A stretch of 64,000 nucleotides of DNA. It comes from Variovorax sp. V93. GTDB lineage: Bacteria > Pseudomonadota > Gammaproteobacteria > Burkholderiales > Burkholderiaceae_C. The notes beneath the pieces were generated by a model, which was not told the origin of the DNA, did no database searches, and saw only the letters and a program-made list of their open reading frames with translations. Positions 26,099 through 34,363 of this stretch are shown here, piece by piece. The position numbers were made by a program, and so were the translations under genes. The stretch's first letter is position 1. Each line of letters opens with the position of its first letter. The stretch is taken from positions 372,001 to 436,000 of the forward strand of contig NZ_AP028670.1 in NCBI RefSeq assembly GCF_041154485.1, written 5' to 3'.

Positions 26099-26905
26099 TC
26101 AGCCCAGTCCGAACGTCTTGCGCAGGCCCTTTTCGACCGGGCCAGCGGGCATGAAACGGCGCAACTTGGCCAGGAGGGACGCTTCGCCCTTGGGCGTGTG
26201 GCGCATCTTCCACGGACCAAGTGCCGCGCTGACCATCGTCGCCACAACGCCTTCAGGCGTGGGCGCCTTTTGCACGTTGTTCTGGAAGGCTTTGGTGACG
26301 ATGGCAAGCTCTTTGCTGTAGTCCGGGATTCTGGCAGCAGTCTGAGGCGCGTTGAGATCAAGGTTGGTTTTGGTGAAGGAGGGTTCGACCAGCGACACGC
26401 GGATGCCGAATTGGCGTACTTCATGATCCAGTGACTCGGACAGCCCTTCAACAGCGTATTTGGAGGCCGCATACAAGGCCATGTACGGCGAACATAGAAA
26501 GCCCACCACCGAGCTGACATTGACGATACGACCGGAACGCTGCTGACGCATGTGCGGCAGCACGGCCTTGATCACGCGCAAGAGGCCGAAAAGGTTGGTT
26601 TCGAACAGCGTCTGGGCTTCGGCAATCGAGGTTTCTTCAGTCGCGCCCAGCAGGGTCACACCCGCATTGTTGACCAGCACATCGATGCGCTTGGCCTGCG
26701 CGATGATGGCCTGAATGCCTCGATCAACGGAAACATCGTCGCGGATGTCCATCTCAATGAGCGTGACGCCAGGTATGGCTTGGGCCTTTGCCGTGTTGCG
26801 CACGGTGCCGAAGACCCGGCAGCCTTGTTCGGCAAACTTTGTGGCGGCGGCGCACCCGATGCCTGACGACACGCCGGTGACGAGGACAACTTTGGAATTC
26901 GACAT
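26099..26905 (-). CDS. Short-chain dehydrogenase/reductase (SDR)
   Basis: The 268-residue classical SDR has [22 protein letters not shown] and [15 protein letters not shown]. The tail region ([10 protein letters not shown], then [15 protein letters not shown]) is typical of the oxidoreductase subgroup that resembles 17-beta-hydroxysteroid dehydrogenases. The start at MSNSKVV (26903-26905) is preferred over an upstream in-frame start because the Rossmann fold begins there. It follows a methyltransferase gene by 38 nt on the same strand. The cognate substrate is unknown. Confidence 0.9.
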   Translation of the reverse strand: MSNSKVVLVTGVSSGIGCAAATKFAEQGCRVFGTVRNTAKAQAIPGVTLIEMDIRDDVSVDRGIQAIIAQAKRIDVLVNNAGVTLLGATEETSIAEAQTLFETNLFGLLRVIKAVLPHMRQQRSGRIVNVSSVVGFLCSPYMALYAASKYAVEGLSESLDHEVRQFGIRVSLVEPSFTKTNLDLNAPQTAARIPDYSKELAIVTKAFQNNVQKAPTPEGVVATMVSAALGPWKMRHTPKGEASLLAKLRRFMPAGPVEKGLRKTFGLG

Positions 26906-26943
26906 GGCAGTTCCGTTGTGTAGAGGCAGTGGAGTGAGGAGGA

Positions 26944-27825
26944 TCAGTTGTGTAAGGAGGCAGGTCTGATCGGATTGCGTGCCATGACGATCCACGCTGC
27001 GCCGTCGATCATCACCGAACGCTCGCCGGGGAGGCCTGCGAAGACGGCACGAACCGCGGCCGAGGCGCGGGCGCGGATGTCGTCGGGCTGATCAGCGAGC
27101 GCGCGCGAAAGCGGGCCGACCTCGAGCGCCATCTTCACCGCGTCGTCGATCGCAGCGTCCCGCGTCCCGCCCTCGCCGAACGGGACGGAAGCATCGAAGG
27201 GCGCGATAGCGATATCGGTGAAGCCGGCTGCCGTCAGGATGCGCGCCACTCGTCCCTGGTCGCCGAACGAAAATGGGCCGGGCGCTTCGGGATCGGGCAG
27301 CGCGGTCAGCGGGACGATGCCCTTGAGCGCGCCAATCGGCAGGCGCACCCAATCGTTCTCGGCCACGCCGCGCCAGCAGACGAAAGCGACCCGCCCGCCC
27401 GGCCGGAGCGCGCGTCGCAAGTGGGCGAACGCCCCTGTCGGATCGTCGAAGAACATCACCCCGAAACGCGAAAACAGGATGTCGAACGCGCCCTCGGGCA
27501 GCTCGGCGCTGCTGGCGTCGGCCACCCGGAACAGGGCCGGCGTATCCTGTGGCGCAAGCGCGCGCGCTCGGTCGATCAGCGCTTCGGATATGTCCACTCC
27601 CAGCACTTGGCCCCCCGGGCCAACGCGGGCGGCCAGAGCCAGACTCGACGCGCCCGCGCCGCAGCCGACGTCCAGCACGCGCTCGCCCGTCGCAGGCGCG
27701 ACGGCTTCGATCGCGGCCTGGCCGAACACCGCCACCATAGCGTCGAGCCGGGCCTGGTTGGCGACCCAGCGCTCTCCGCTTTGGCCATTCCAGTCGGCGA
27801 CCTGATAGGCATTTTTCTCTGTCAT
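26944..27825 (-). CDS. Class I SAM-dependent methyltransferase
   Basis: The 293-residue cytosolic enzyme has motif [17 protein letters not shown], the acidic end of strand 2 in VLGVDIS, and motif IV in [15 protein letters not shown] followed by [16 protein letters not shown]. It resembles the UbiE/COQ5-like methyltransferase group of about 280 residues. The extended C-terminal half probably forms the acceptor site. It lies between an SDR and an alpha/beta-hydrolase gene, all on the minus strand, and may modify the same small molecule. The acceptor is not identifiable. Confidence 0.88.
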   Translation of the reverse strand: MTEKNAYQVADWNGQSGERWVANQARLDAMVAVFGQAAIEAVAPATGERVLDVGCGAGASSLALAARVGPGGQVLGVDISEALIDRARALAPQDTPALFRVADASSAELPEGAFDILFSRFGVMFFDDPTGAFAHLRRALRPGGRVAFVCWRGVAENDWVRLPIGALKGIVPLTALPDPEAPGPFSFGDQGRVARILTAAGFTDIAIAPFDASVPFGEGGTRDAAIDDAVKMALEVGPLSRALADQPDDIRARASAAVRAVFAGLPGERSVMIDGAAWIVMARNPIRPASLHN

Positions 27826-27890
27826 GCTATCTCCTTGTTCTGATTCGTTCTTAACTAGCTACCCTTTTATCGAGGCAGGGGGAAATGACG

Positions 27891-28736
27891 CTACTCGGCC
27901 CATGCCGCGATCCGTTTCGCGATCGCCTCGGGGGCCTCGATGTGCAGGAAGTGACCGACCCCGGGGATGACTTCCAGCGCGTGCGGAGCGGCGAACCGAT
28001 GTCGGTCGTCGACCTGCTGGGGGAGGATGCAGCCGTCGTCGGCACCGTGAAGCTGCAACAGGGGCACCGCGATCGGCCGAGACAGGCGGCGCGTCGCCCC
28101 AAGCATGCCGGGCCGCAGCATCGCCCGGTAGTACTTGAGAGGCGCGGGCATGCTCGCCCGCAGGCGTTCGTGCAGCTCTGCCTGGAGAGCAGGAGCTAGC
28201 GAGAGGCCGGGCGACCACTGACGCCAGAGGTGATCGATGAGGGCGAGATCGCGGGCGGTGGCCATCCAGCCGCTTCCCGGCAGTTGAAAAAGCCCCATGT
28301 ACCAGCTCCGGCGCAGCTGAGCGGGGCGCGCAAGCTGGCGCATGAACGTGAGTGGATGAGGGATTGCGAGCGTGACCGCGCGTTCGATCCGCTCCGGCGC
28401 GGTGACGCAGGTATCGTAGGTGACCAGGGCGCCCCAGTCATGGCCAATCAACTCCACGGGCCGCCCCGGAGACCAGCGGTCGATCAGGGCGATCACGTCG
28501 CCGGTGAGGGCAGCGAAGTCGAACGGCCCCGCAGTCGGGGACGGGGCGTAACCGCGAAGCCAGGGGGAGACGACGTGACGCCCACGGCGACCGAGCTCGG
28601 CAAGGAAGGGCTTCGCCGTCGGCGGATGGTCCGGGAAGCCGTGCAAGACGATGGTCGGTTGGCCATCGGGATCACCCCCCTGCAACGCATGAAAGGTGCC
28701 GTGTGGCAGGTCGAAAGTGACGTGTTCGAACTCCAT
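27891..28736 (-). CDS. Alpha/beta hydrolase (epoxide hydrolase/haloalkane dehalogenase-like)
   Basis: The 281-residue enzyme shows the oxyanion region HGFPDHPPT and the nucleophile elbow GHDWGALVT, where Asp is the nucleophile. GHDWG is the signature of epoxide hydrolases and haloalkane or fluoroacetate dehalogenases rather than serine esterases. The catalytic His lies near the end in VGHFLHIEAPEAI. A cap domain spans about residues 130-210. It starts at the ATG at 28734-28736. The neighbours suggest a small detoxification set. Confidence 0.88.
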   Translation of the reverse strand: MEFEHVTFDLPHGTFHALQGGDPDGQPTIVLHGFPDHPPTAKPFLAELGRRGRHVVSPWLRGYAPSPTAGPFDFAALTGDVIALIDRWSPGRPVELIGHDWGALVTYDTCVTAPERIERAVTLAIPHPLTFMRQLARPAQLRRSWYMGLFQLPGSGWMATARDLALIDHLWRQWSPGLSLAPALQAELHERLRASMPAPLKYYRAMLRPGMLGATRRLSRPIAVPLLQLHGADDGCILPQQVDDRHRFAAPHALEVIPGVGHFLHIEAPEAIAKRIAAWAE

Positions 28737-28927
28737 GTGTGGGGCTTCTCCAAGAGCGGTCGGACGAGAGATGCTGATGCTGGCTTCGGCGTTCCTGGTT
28801 TGGACAGGCGCGTGTCCTCAGGCGCCGGGTGTAATGCGGGGTCAGCCGGCCAGCCGGCTCTCCGTGACACCGGCCCGCAAGCTTTCAGAATCAAGCCCGC
28901 GGCAACCGGAGCAGGGAATCCATGCCC

Positions 28928-29821
28928 TCAAACCACCATCGATTGCTGGGCGAAGATTCCCGCCATCGCGCCCTGCGACGATGCTTGGGTGACCGAGGGC
29001 AAGAAGGGCGTGGTCAGGTCGCCGGCGGCGTAGATGCCGGGCATGCTGGTCTGGCGGCGCTCGTCGACCTTGAGGACGATGCCGGTGGGCGTATCCACCG
29101 TGGCGAGGCCCAGTGATTCATGCAGGCTTGCGGACGGCTTGTTGCGCGGATGGGCGAACAGGACGTCGACCGCGACGTTGCGGCCGGTATCGAGATTGAC
29201 TGTGGAGATATGGCCCTTGTGATGGGCGATCTCGACGATCCGGCCATCGATGACAGGCATGTTGCGGCGCGCCAGATCGGCCTGGATATCGGGCGGGATG
29301 TCGTGACCATCGGCGAAGACAGTCAACTTGTCGGTCCAATCGCGGAACAGCCTGGCCTGATTGTGCGATTGCGGGCCGGACCAGACGAGGCCCCAATGCC
29401 GGTCGGCGACTTCAAAGCCGTCGCAATAGGGGCAGGGCACGATGGACGTGCCCCAGCTTTCGGCAAAGCCTGGAACCTCAGGCATCTGGTCAGCAACGCC
29501 GTAGCTCAGGATCACGCGGCGCGCCCCGAGGCTTTCGTGATCGTCAGTGACGACGCAGAAATCGTCGATGGCGCCAGACACGCTCTCGGCCCGGGCATTG
29601 ACCAGCCTGACCGTTGGATAGCGCGCCAGCTGCTGCCGCGCCTCGGCCAGGATGTCCAGCGGCGGCTTGTGATCGTGGCCGAGCAGGCCATGCGAGTGGC
29701 CGGCAAAGCGGTTGCGCGGCCGGCCGGTATCGAGAACGGTGACCTTGCGGCGGGCACGGCCGAGTTGCAGGGCGGCGGCGAGGCCGGCAAAGCTGCCGCC
29801 GACGATGATGACGTCATTCAT
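28928..29821 (-). CDS. NAD(P)/FAD-dependent oxidoreductase, thioredoxin reductase-like
   Basis: The 297-residue flavoprotein begins VIIVGGSFAGLAAALQLGRA, a dinucleotide-binding motif, and has the redox pair in VPCPYCDGFE as in bacterial thioredoxin reductase. The C-terminal FAD motif is GIYAAGDLTTP. The NADPH-binding GxGxxA segment looks degenerate (GLVWSGPQSHNQA), so it may belong to the TrxR-like group that uses ferredoxin or another donor, or that makes disulfides in natural products. It is divergent from a TetR gene with a dyad between them and is probably repressed by it. Confidence 0.85.
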   Translation of the reverse strand: MNDVIIVGGSFAGLAAALQLGRARRKVTVLDTGRPRNRFAGHSHGLLGHDHKPPLDILAEARQQLARYPTVRLVNARAESVSGAIDDFCVVTDDHESLGARRVILSYGVADQMPEVPGFAESWGTSIVPCPYCDGFEVADRHWGLVWSGPQSHNQARLFRDWTDKLTVFADGHDIPPDIQADLARRNMPVIDGRIVEIAHHKGHISTVNLDTGRNVAVDVLFAHPRNKPSASLHESLGLATVDTPTGIVLKVDERRQTSMPGIYAAGDLTTPFLPSVTQASSQGAMAGIFAQQSMVV

Positions 29822-29853
29822 GGTGATGGGCTCCGTGTGGGCTGGTTGATTAT

Positions 29854-29905
29854 TGGACTATCTAGTACAGTAATGTAGAGTCGATATAGTAAACTGTCAA
29901 GTCCA
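29854..29905. promoter_or_regulatory. TetR operator candidate, AT-rich dyad in divergent region
   Basis: The 90 nt between the flavoprotein and TetR starts are AT-rich. An inverted repeat has arms TGGACT at 29854-29859 and AGTCCA at 29900-29905. Inside it are related TAGTACAGTA and TAGTAAACTGT segments (about 29862-29897), which suggest a second, internal dyad. The position over both divergent promoters fits autoregulation by the TetR protein. Confidence 0.5.
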
Positions 29906-29911
29906 CTAAAT

Positions 29912-30556
29912 ATGCCCATGGCCCGCTCCCCAGTTCCTGCTCCCAAGCCCCAACGCGGCCGGCCACGCGATCCCGAGCGCGTGCGGCGTATCCTGGAAGC
30001 GGCGCAAAGGCACTTCAACGAGCATGGGCTGGAGCGTGCCAGCGTGGATGCCATTGCCGCGGAAGCCGGTGTGTCCAAGATGACCGTGTACAGCAACTTC
30101 GGCTCCAAGGAGGGGCTGTTCCAGGCGGTCGTGCGCGACAGGACGGCGCCGGTGGTGGATGGCGTCCCGGGCGCCGGGGCGCTGGACCCGAACCACCCTG
30201 AGGAGGCGCTGCTGGCGGTCGGCACCCGGTTTCTCGCACTGGCGCGCGGGGACGCCCTCGGCGCGTTGCGCGCTGTCTACGGCGTCGCGGGGGCGCAGCC
30301 GGAAGCCTGCCGTGCGTTCTACAAGGAAGGTCCGGAGCGTGCGAACGGCGAGCTGGCTGCATACCTGCGCCGTGCCGACGCGGCGGGCACGCTGAAGGTG
30401 CGGAACCCGCTTCAGGCAGCGGACCTGTTCCTGTCGATGTTCCTGGGCTCCGGGCACATCCGCGGGCTGCTGAAGCTCGAGATGCCGGATTCCCGGGAAA
30501 ACAGGGCACTTCTGCGCGAGGCCGTGCGGGTCTTCATGGCGGCCTACGGCGCGTAG
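29912..30556 (+). CDS. TetR family transcriptional regulator
   Basis: This 214-residue repressor has a basic N-terminal arm (PKPQRGRPRDPERVRRILEAA) and the TetR helix-turn-helix VDAIAAEAGVSKMTVYSNFGSK at about 45-66. A C-terminal helical ligand domain of the TetR_C_7-like kind follows (VRVFMAAYGA at the end). A second in-frame ATG lies two codons after the first. It is divergent from the thioredoxin-reductase-like gene, its most likely target. The ligand is unknown. Confidence 0.9.
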   Translation: MPMARSPVPAPKPQRGRPRDPERVRRILEAAQRHFNEHGLERASVDAIAAEAGVSKMTVYSNFGSKEGLFQAVVRDRTAPVVDGVPGAGALDPNHPEEALLAVGTRFLALARGDALGALRAVYGVAGAQPEACRAFYKEGPERANGELAAYLRRADAAGTLKVRNPLQAADLFLSMFLGSGHIRGLLKLEMPDSRENRALLREAVRVFMAAYGA

Positions 30557-30650
30557 GCACCCGATCTCTCGTGCGGCGCTTCGTTGGCTCGCACAGCATG
30601 CCGATCCCGAATGTCGAGCCTGGTGTCATGACCTTCATCGTGTAGAAGCC

Positions 30651-30725
30651 TCAGAGGCAGATGCAGACAAAGGCGCCAGCCAGGCACGAGGCGAACGCGA
30701 GAACGACCAGGTAGTGGTTTGGCAT
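30651..30725 (-). CDS. Possible 24-residue hydrophobic peptide
   Basis: A short frame on the minus strand encodes MPNHYLVVLAFASCLAGAFV followed by CICL and a stop. It is almost entirely one hydrophobic segment with three cysteines. It starts 16 nt after the stop of the 2H phosphoesterase gene on the same strand. No convincing ribosome binding site precedes it, and so short a frame can occur by chance. It could be a small membrane peptide; evidence is weak. Confidence 0.25.
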   Translation of the reverse strand: MPNHYLVVLAFASCLAGAFVCICL

Positions 30726-30741
30726 CCGGAACCGAGTGGCG

Positions 30742-31284
30742 TCAATCGCCGCGGTCCAGGGTATCGGCCGACGGCAAGTGGAAGACATGCAACTCTTCCC
30801 AACGGCCTGTCGAATTTTCGATCAGCACGACCGAGGCGCAATCCGCTCGGATGCCGCCGAATGCATCCAGCCGCTTTTGCAACTCAGCAGCGGCTGCATC
30901 GGCCTCGGATGGGTTTCCATGGGCAACGGTCAGGTGCGGAACCACTCCTTGGTGCTCCCCGCCGTACGGCTGGAAATCTGGAAAGACATCCACGAGCGCC
31001 CTGGTCATCGCGATGAACGGCCCGGGCGGTTCCGGCGCGAGATACGCGGTCGCCGGGAAGCGCGCGACCCTGTCCAGCGAGAAGGAGAACGCAACCACGC
31101 GATCCAACGCGTGTTGCGCCCGATCCAGTACGGCAGGCGTGATGTGCTGAGGGTCCATGAACGGCACAAGCACAGTGATGTGCGCTGGCACGCCCAGCTC
31201 CGTCGTCGCGTCGAAGCGCTGCCGAAGGTCGCCGACCCACGGCTCGGCCGAGGGCACTTTGACAGCAAACGCGGATATCGCCAT
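30742..31284 (-). CDS. 2H phosphoesterase, 2'-5' RNA ligase family
   Basis: The 180-residue protein has two H-x-T-x motifs spaced as in the 2H phosphoesterase superfamily: AHITVLVPF and, about 75 residues later, PHLTVAHG. These histidines form the catalytic pair that hydrolyses or ligates 2',5' or cyclic phosphodiester bonds in RNA or nucleotides. The ATG at 31282-31284 gives MAISAFAVKVPSAE; upstream in-frame starts would add up to six residues. The gene has no obvious functional partner nearby. Confidence 0.85.
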   Translation of the reverse strand: MAISAFAVKVPSAEPWVGDLRQRFDATTELGVPAHITVLVPFMDPQHITPAVLDRAQHALDRVVAFSFSLDRVARFPATAYLAPEPPGPFIAMTRALVDVFPDFQPYGGEHQGVVPHLTVAHGNPSEADAAAAELQKRLDAFGGIRADCASVVLIENSTGRWEELHVFHLPSADTLDRGD

Positions 31285-31298
31285 GAGCCACATGATAT

Positions 31299-31529
31299 TC
31301 AACAGGCAGTGAGCCGAAAGGTCCGAGCGCGATGCGAATCAGCGCGGGATAGGCGAACCAGTACTGACGGCGGATGCCATGCATCGAGCGGCTCACTGTC
31401 GATTCGCAGGAGCCGCTTTCGATGATGAGTCATGAGCGCCACCAACTGGCCTCGTGTCCTGATGTTGAATCTTGCGAGGTCAGGCAAGAGTTCTTCAAAT
31501 GAGGACTCTCCATGGTCGTTTTTCCGCAA
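31299..31529 (-). CDS. Hypothetical small protein
   Basis: The 76-codon frame begins at TTG (31527-31529), 6 nt after the VOC gene stop, and encodes ESSFEELLPDLARFNIRTRG, a soluble-looking helical segment. The C-terminal half is rich in Arg and Ser. Its position directly behind the VOC gene suggests co-transcription, but the start codon is weak and no family was recognised. It may not be translated. Confidence 0.35.
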   Translation of the reverse strand: MRKNDHGESSFEELLPDLARFNIRTRGQLVALMTHHRKRLLRIDSEPLDAWHPPSVLVRLSRADSHRARTFRLTAC

Positions 31530-31535
31530 GCCAGT

Positions 31536-31928
31536 TCAGCTCCCCGCCCTCGACGCAAGGTCCTGGCCAATCATGAGCCGGTGTCCGTCAGGCGTCGCAA
31601 CCGAGAACTCGCGCATGCCATGCGGCTTGTCTGCCGGCGCCTGCTTTATCAACGCGCCGCGCCGGACGAATTCTTCATGGAGCGCATCGACGTCATCCAC
31701 ATGCAGATAGCCGAAGTAGCTGTGGTCGCCCGTCGCAGACGGCAGCAGGGCGTCCGGACAATGGCCCATCATGATGCGCACATCTCCTCGCGAAAGAAGC
31801 TGCCATCCGGTTCCTTCCGGCCACTGCGCCTCGAAGCCCAGGGCGTCCCTGAAATAGGCGGTGTTTCGCTCGAGGTCCGGAACAGCGAGCACGAACGAAA
31901 ACGGGCGCAGTTGGTTGGCATGTGACAT
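31536..31928 (-). CDS. VOC family protein (glyoxalase/bleomycin resistance-like)
   Basis: The 130-residue protein has the paired beta-alpha-beta-beta-beta modules of the vicinal oxygen chelate fold: FVLAVPDLERNTAYFRDALG at the start and YLHVDDVDALHEEFVRRG in the second half, then FSVATPDGHRLMIGQ. Single-chain members often act as dimers in metal-dependent reactions or in drug binding. The metal ligand pattern is not complete enough to name a reaction. It is divergent from the response-regulator gene downstream. Confidence 0.85.
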   Translation of the reverse strand: MSHANQLRPFSFVLAVPDLERNTAYFRDALGFEAQWPEGTGWQLLSRGDVRIMMGHCPDALLPSATGDHSYFGYLHVDDVDALHEEFVRRGALIKQAPADKPHGMREFSVATPDGHRLMIGQDLASRAGS

Positions 31929-32005
31929 CGGATTTCCTTTTGTGTAGCGGTCGACTCAGCAAATTGTGACGGGCTCGGAGCCCTCGGGGCACAATCGGCC
32001 CTGCC

Positions 32006-32767
32006 ATGAGCACCATTGCCGAACCGTCATCCTCTTCTTCGCATGCCGCGCAGAAAATCCGCGTGCTGATTGCCGACGACCAGGCACTGATCCGTCGCGG
32101 CATGGCCATGCTGCTGGACGCTGCGCCGGACATCGAGGTGCTCGGCCAGGCGGCCGATGGCGTGGAAGCCGTGGAGCTGGCACGCCGCCTGCTGCCAGAC
32201 GTGGTGCTGATGGATCTGCACATGCCGCGCAAGGGCGGCGTGCTCGCGACGCGCGAGATCTCGGCTGCCTTGCCGCACACGCGCGTGATGGTGCTGACCA
32301 CCTTCGACCGCGACGACCTCGTCTTCGACGCGGTGCGTGCCGGCGCACAGGCCTACCTGCTCAAGGACGCTTCGGAAGAAGAGGTGCTGGACACCGTGCG
32401 GGCCGTGCACCGCGGCGAGTCGCGGCTGACGCCGCAGATCGCGCGCAAGGTGATGGACCAGTTCCGGCTATTGGCCGATCGCGTCGCGCAGGAGCCGCCC
32501 TCCCCGCCCGCGCCGGATTCCCGCGCCGCACCGCAGGCCGCCGCGCCCGGCGAGCCATCGCCGCCCGATTCGACGGCGGCGACCAAACCCCTGACCGAGC
32601 GCGAGGCCGCCGTGCTCGAACTGATCGCCAAGGGCTATGGCAATCGCCAGATCGCCACCGCGCTCAACCTGGCCGAGGGAACGGCAAAGAACCACGTGAG
32701 CCGGATCATGCAGAAGCTTCACGCGAACACCCGCACCGAACTGGCGGTGCTGGTGTTGAAGAAGTAA
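32006..32767 (+). CDS. NarL/LuxR family response regulator
   Basis: The 253-residue regulator has a receiver domain (IRVLIADDQALIRRGMAMLL) with the phospho-acceptor Asp70 in VVLMDLHMP and conserved Lys in YLLKDAS. A Pro/Ala-rich linker (about 155-190) leads to a LuxR-type helix-turn-helix (LTEREAAVLELIAKGYGNRQ, IATALNLAEGTAKNHVSRIM). The cognate kinase is probably the NarX-like protein at 34364, on the far side of the transporter gene. The linker is longer than in NarL. Confidence 0.9.
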   Translation: MSTIAEPSSSSSHAAQKIRVLIADDQALIRRGMAMLLDAAPDIEVLGQAADGVEAVELARRLLPDVVLMDLHMPRKGGVLATREISAALPHTRVMVLTTFDRDDLVFDAVRAGAQAYLLKDASEEEVLDTVRAVHRGESRLTPQIARKVMDQFRLLADRVAQEPPSPPAPDSRAAPQAAAPGEPSPPDSTAATKPLTEREAAVLELIAKGYGNRQIATALNLAEGTAKNHVSRIMQKLHANTRTELAVLVLKK

Positions 32768-32768
32768 G

Positions 32769-32811
32769 CCCCCGGAGCGCCTTCGGCGCCTCCCCCCAAG
32801 GGGGCACTGGA
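32769..32811. terminator. Paired hairpins between convergent genes (terminator / intergenic repeat)
   Basis: Directly after the response-regulator stop the sequence holds two short hairpins, GCGCC-TTC-GGCGC and CCCCC-AA-GGGGG. They lie between convergent genes, so they may terminate transcription in both directions. There is no long T run. I recall similar GC-rich doublets in intergenic regions of Comamonadaceae, so it may be one copy of a dispersed repeat. Confidence 0.5.
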
Positions 32812-32826
32812 ATGGGCAGCGGGGTG

Positions 32827-34182
32827 TCAGGCCGTGCGGCCTGCAGGCGACAGGCCGCCGGGCATCGCGAGATCAGGTGCTGCCGGCGAAGGCGCATGCG
32901 ATGCGGCGGCATTGCTGGCGGTGTGCCGGGCCAGCATCGGCCGCAGCGCGACGATGGCCAGGAAGGCGGCGAACAGGTCGAGCGCCGCGACGGTGTAGAG
33001 CACGGTCGACCAGGTGCCGGTGGCTTCCATCATCAGGTTGCCGAGCGGCACGAACAGCGCGCCGACGCCCTTGGCGCAGTACAGCACGCCGTAGATCTTG
33101 CCGATGTGCTTGGTGCCGAAGGCGTCGCCCGCGAGCGCCGAGAACAGCGAATACACCTCGCCCCAGGCCAGGAAGACCACGCCCGACAGGATCAGGAAGG
33201 CCCACGGGTTGTGGCCGAAGTAGCCCAGCGCGATGATGCCGATGCCCTCCAGCGTGAAGGCGATCACCATCGTCTTCTCGCGGCCGATGTGATCGGAGAT
33301 CCAGCCGAACAGCGGGCGCGAGATGCCGTTCATCACACGGTCGAGCATCAGCGCGAGCGGCAGCGCGGCCATGGTGACGAAGTACAGGTCCACCTTGAAG
33401 TTCTTCACGCCCAGGTCCTGCGCGATCACACCCAGTTGCGCCACGGCCATCATGCCGCCGGTGACCACGCAGGAGAACATCAGGATCATCAGCCAGAACA
33501 GCGGCGTGCGAAGCGCCTCGCCCAGCGTGTAGTCGCGCCGGCTCTGCACCAGCTTGGTCGAGCCCCGCACTTCGTTGCCCTTGGGCGCGCGCAGGAACCA
33601 GGCCGCAATGAAAGCCAGCGAGCCCTGCAGCAGGCCGAAGAACAGGAAGGCCTGCTGAAAGCCGGAGCTCTCGATCATCGCGGCGATCGGCAGGATGGTG
33701 GCGGCCGAGCCGGCGCCGTAGCCGCCTGCGGTCAGGCCCACCGCCAGGCCGCGCCGGTCGGGAAACCACTTGAGCGCGTTGTTGATGCAGGTGGCATAGA
33801 TCGAACCGACGCCGATGCCGCCGATGGCCGCGCCGATGTAGAAGCCCATCAGCGTCGTGGCCTGCGAGTTGATGGCCCAGGCCGCGCCGATGAACAGCGC
33901 GCCGAAGGCCACGATCAGGCGCGGGCCGAACTTGTCGATGAAATAGCCCTCGATCGGCGCGAGCCAGGTCTGCACCAGCACGAAGATGGTGAAGGCAATC
34001 TGGATCGATGCGCGCTCCCAGCCGAACTTGCCCTGGATCTCCGGCACGAACAAGGTCCATGCGTACTGGATGTTGGCCGTGGCAATCATGCAGACGATGC
34101 CGACGGCCAGTTGCAGCCAGCGGTTGTCGAACAGGCGCGGCGGCGCGCCGGATGCGGCCTGCGTCAGGGAAGCGGGGTTCAT
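32827..34182 (-). CDS. oxlT: Oxalate/formate antiporter family MFS transporter
   Basis: The 451-residue inner-membrane protein has 12 predicted hydrophobic segments and the OxlT-like core ANIQYAWTLFVPEIQGKFGW, GYFIDKFGPR, ALKWFPDRRGLAVGLTAGGYG and LFGWISDHIGREKTM. OxlT exchanges oxalate for formate in anaerobes; in aerobic Burkholderiales members probably import oxalate or related dicarboxylates. The ATG at 34180-34182 has a GGAG 9 nt upstream; an in-frame ATG five codons earlier is possible. It is divergent from the sensor kinase and convergent with the response regulator, whose control of it is inferred. Confidence 0.85.
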   Translation of the reverse strand: MNPASLTQAASGAPPRLFDNRWLQLAVGIVCMIATANIQYAWTLFVPEIQGKFGWERASIQIAFTIFVLVQTWLAPIEGYFIDKFGPRLIVAFGALFIGAAWAINSQATTLMGFYIGAAIGGIGVGSIYATCINNALKWFPDRRGLAVGLTAGGYGAGSAATILPIAAMIESSGFQQAFLFFGLLQGSLAFIAAWFLRAPKGNEVRGSTKLVQSRRDYTLGEALRTPLFWLMILMFSCVVTGGMMAVAQLGVIAQDLGVKNFKVDLYFVTMAALPLALMLDRVMNGISRPLFGWISDHIGREKTMVIAFTLEGIGIIALGYFGHNPWAFLILSGVVFLAWGEVYSLFSALAGDAFGTKHIGKIYGVLYCAKGVGALFVPLGNLMMEATGTWSTVLYTVAALDLFAAFLAIVALRPMLARHTASNAAASHAPSPAAPDLAMPGGLSPAGRTA

Positions 34183-34363
34183 TCGTTGGGTCTCCATTCG
34201 TTGTCGCGCCGATCGCGTCGCGGCACGTTGAGGGTTGGGATTCAGTCGCGCTGCGGGCACGGATCGCGATGGGTGCAACTGTTGCCGCAAACCGCCGCCG
34301 GCGCGCCTGCCGGAAGTCACGCGGCGGATCGAGACAAACCCCGAGGACTCCGGGGAAGTACCC

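Noticed and set aside
30635..30841. 68-codon minus-strand frame overlapping the 2H phosphoesterase end
   Set aside because: Basic low-complexity sequence, overlapping a recognised gene out of frame, with no ribosome site.
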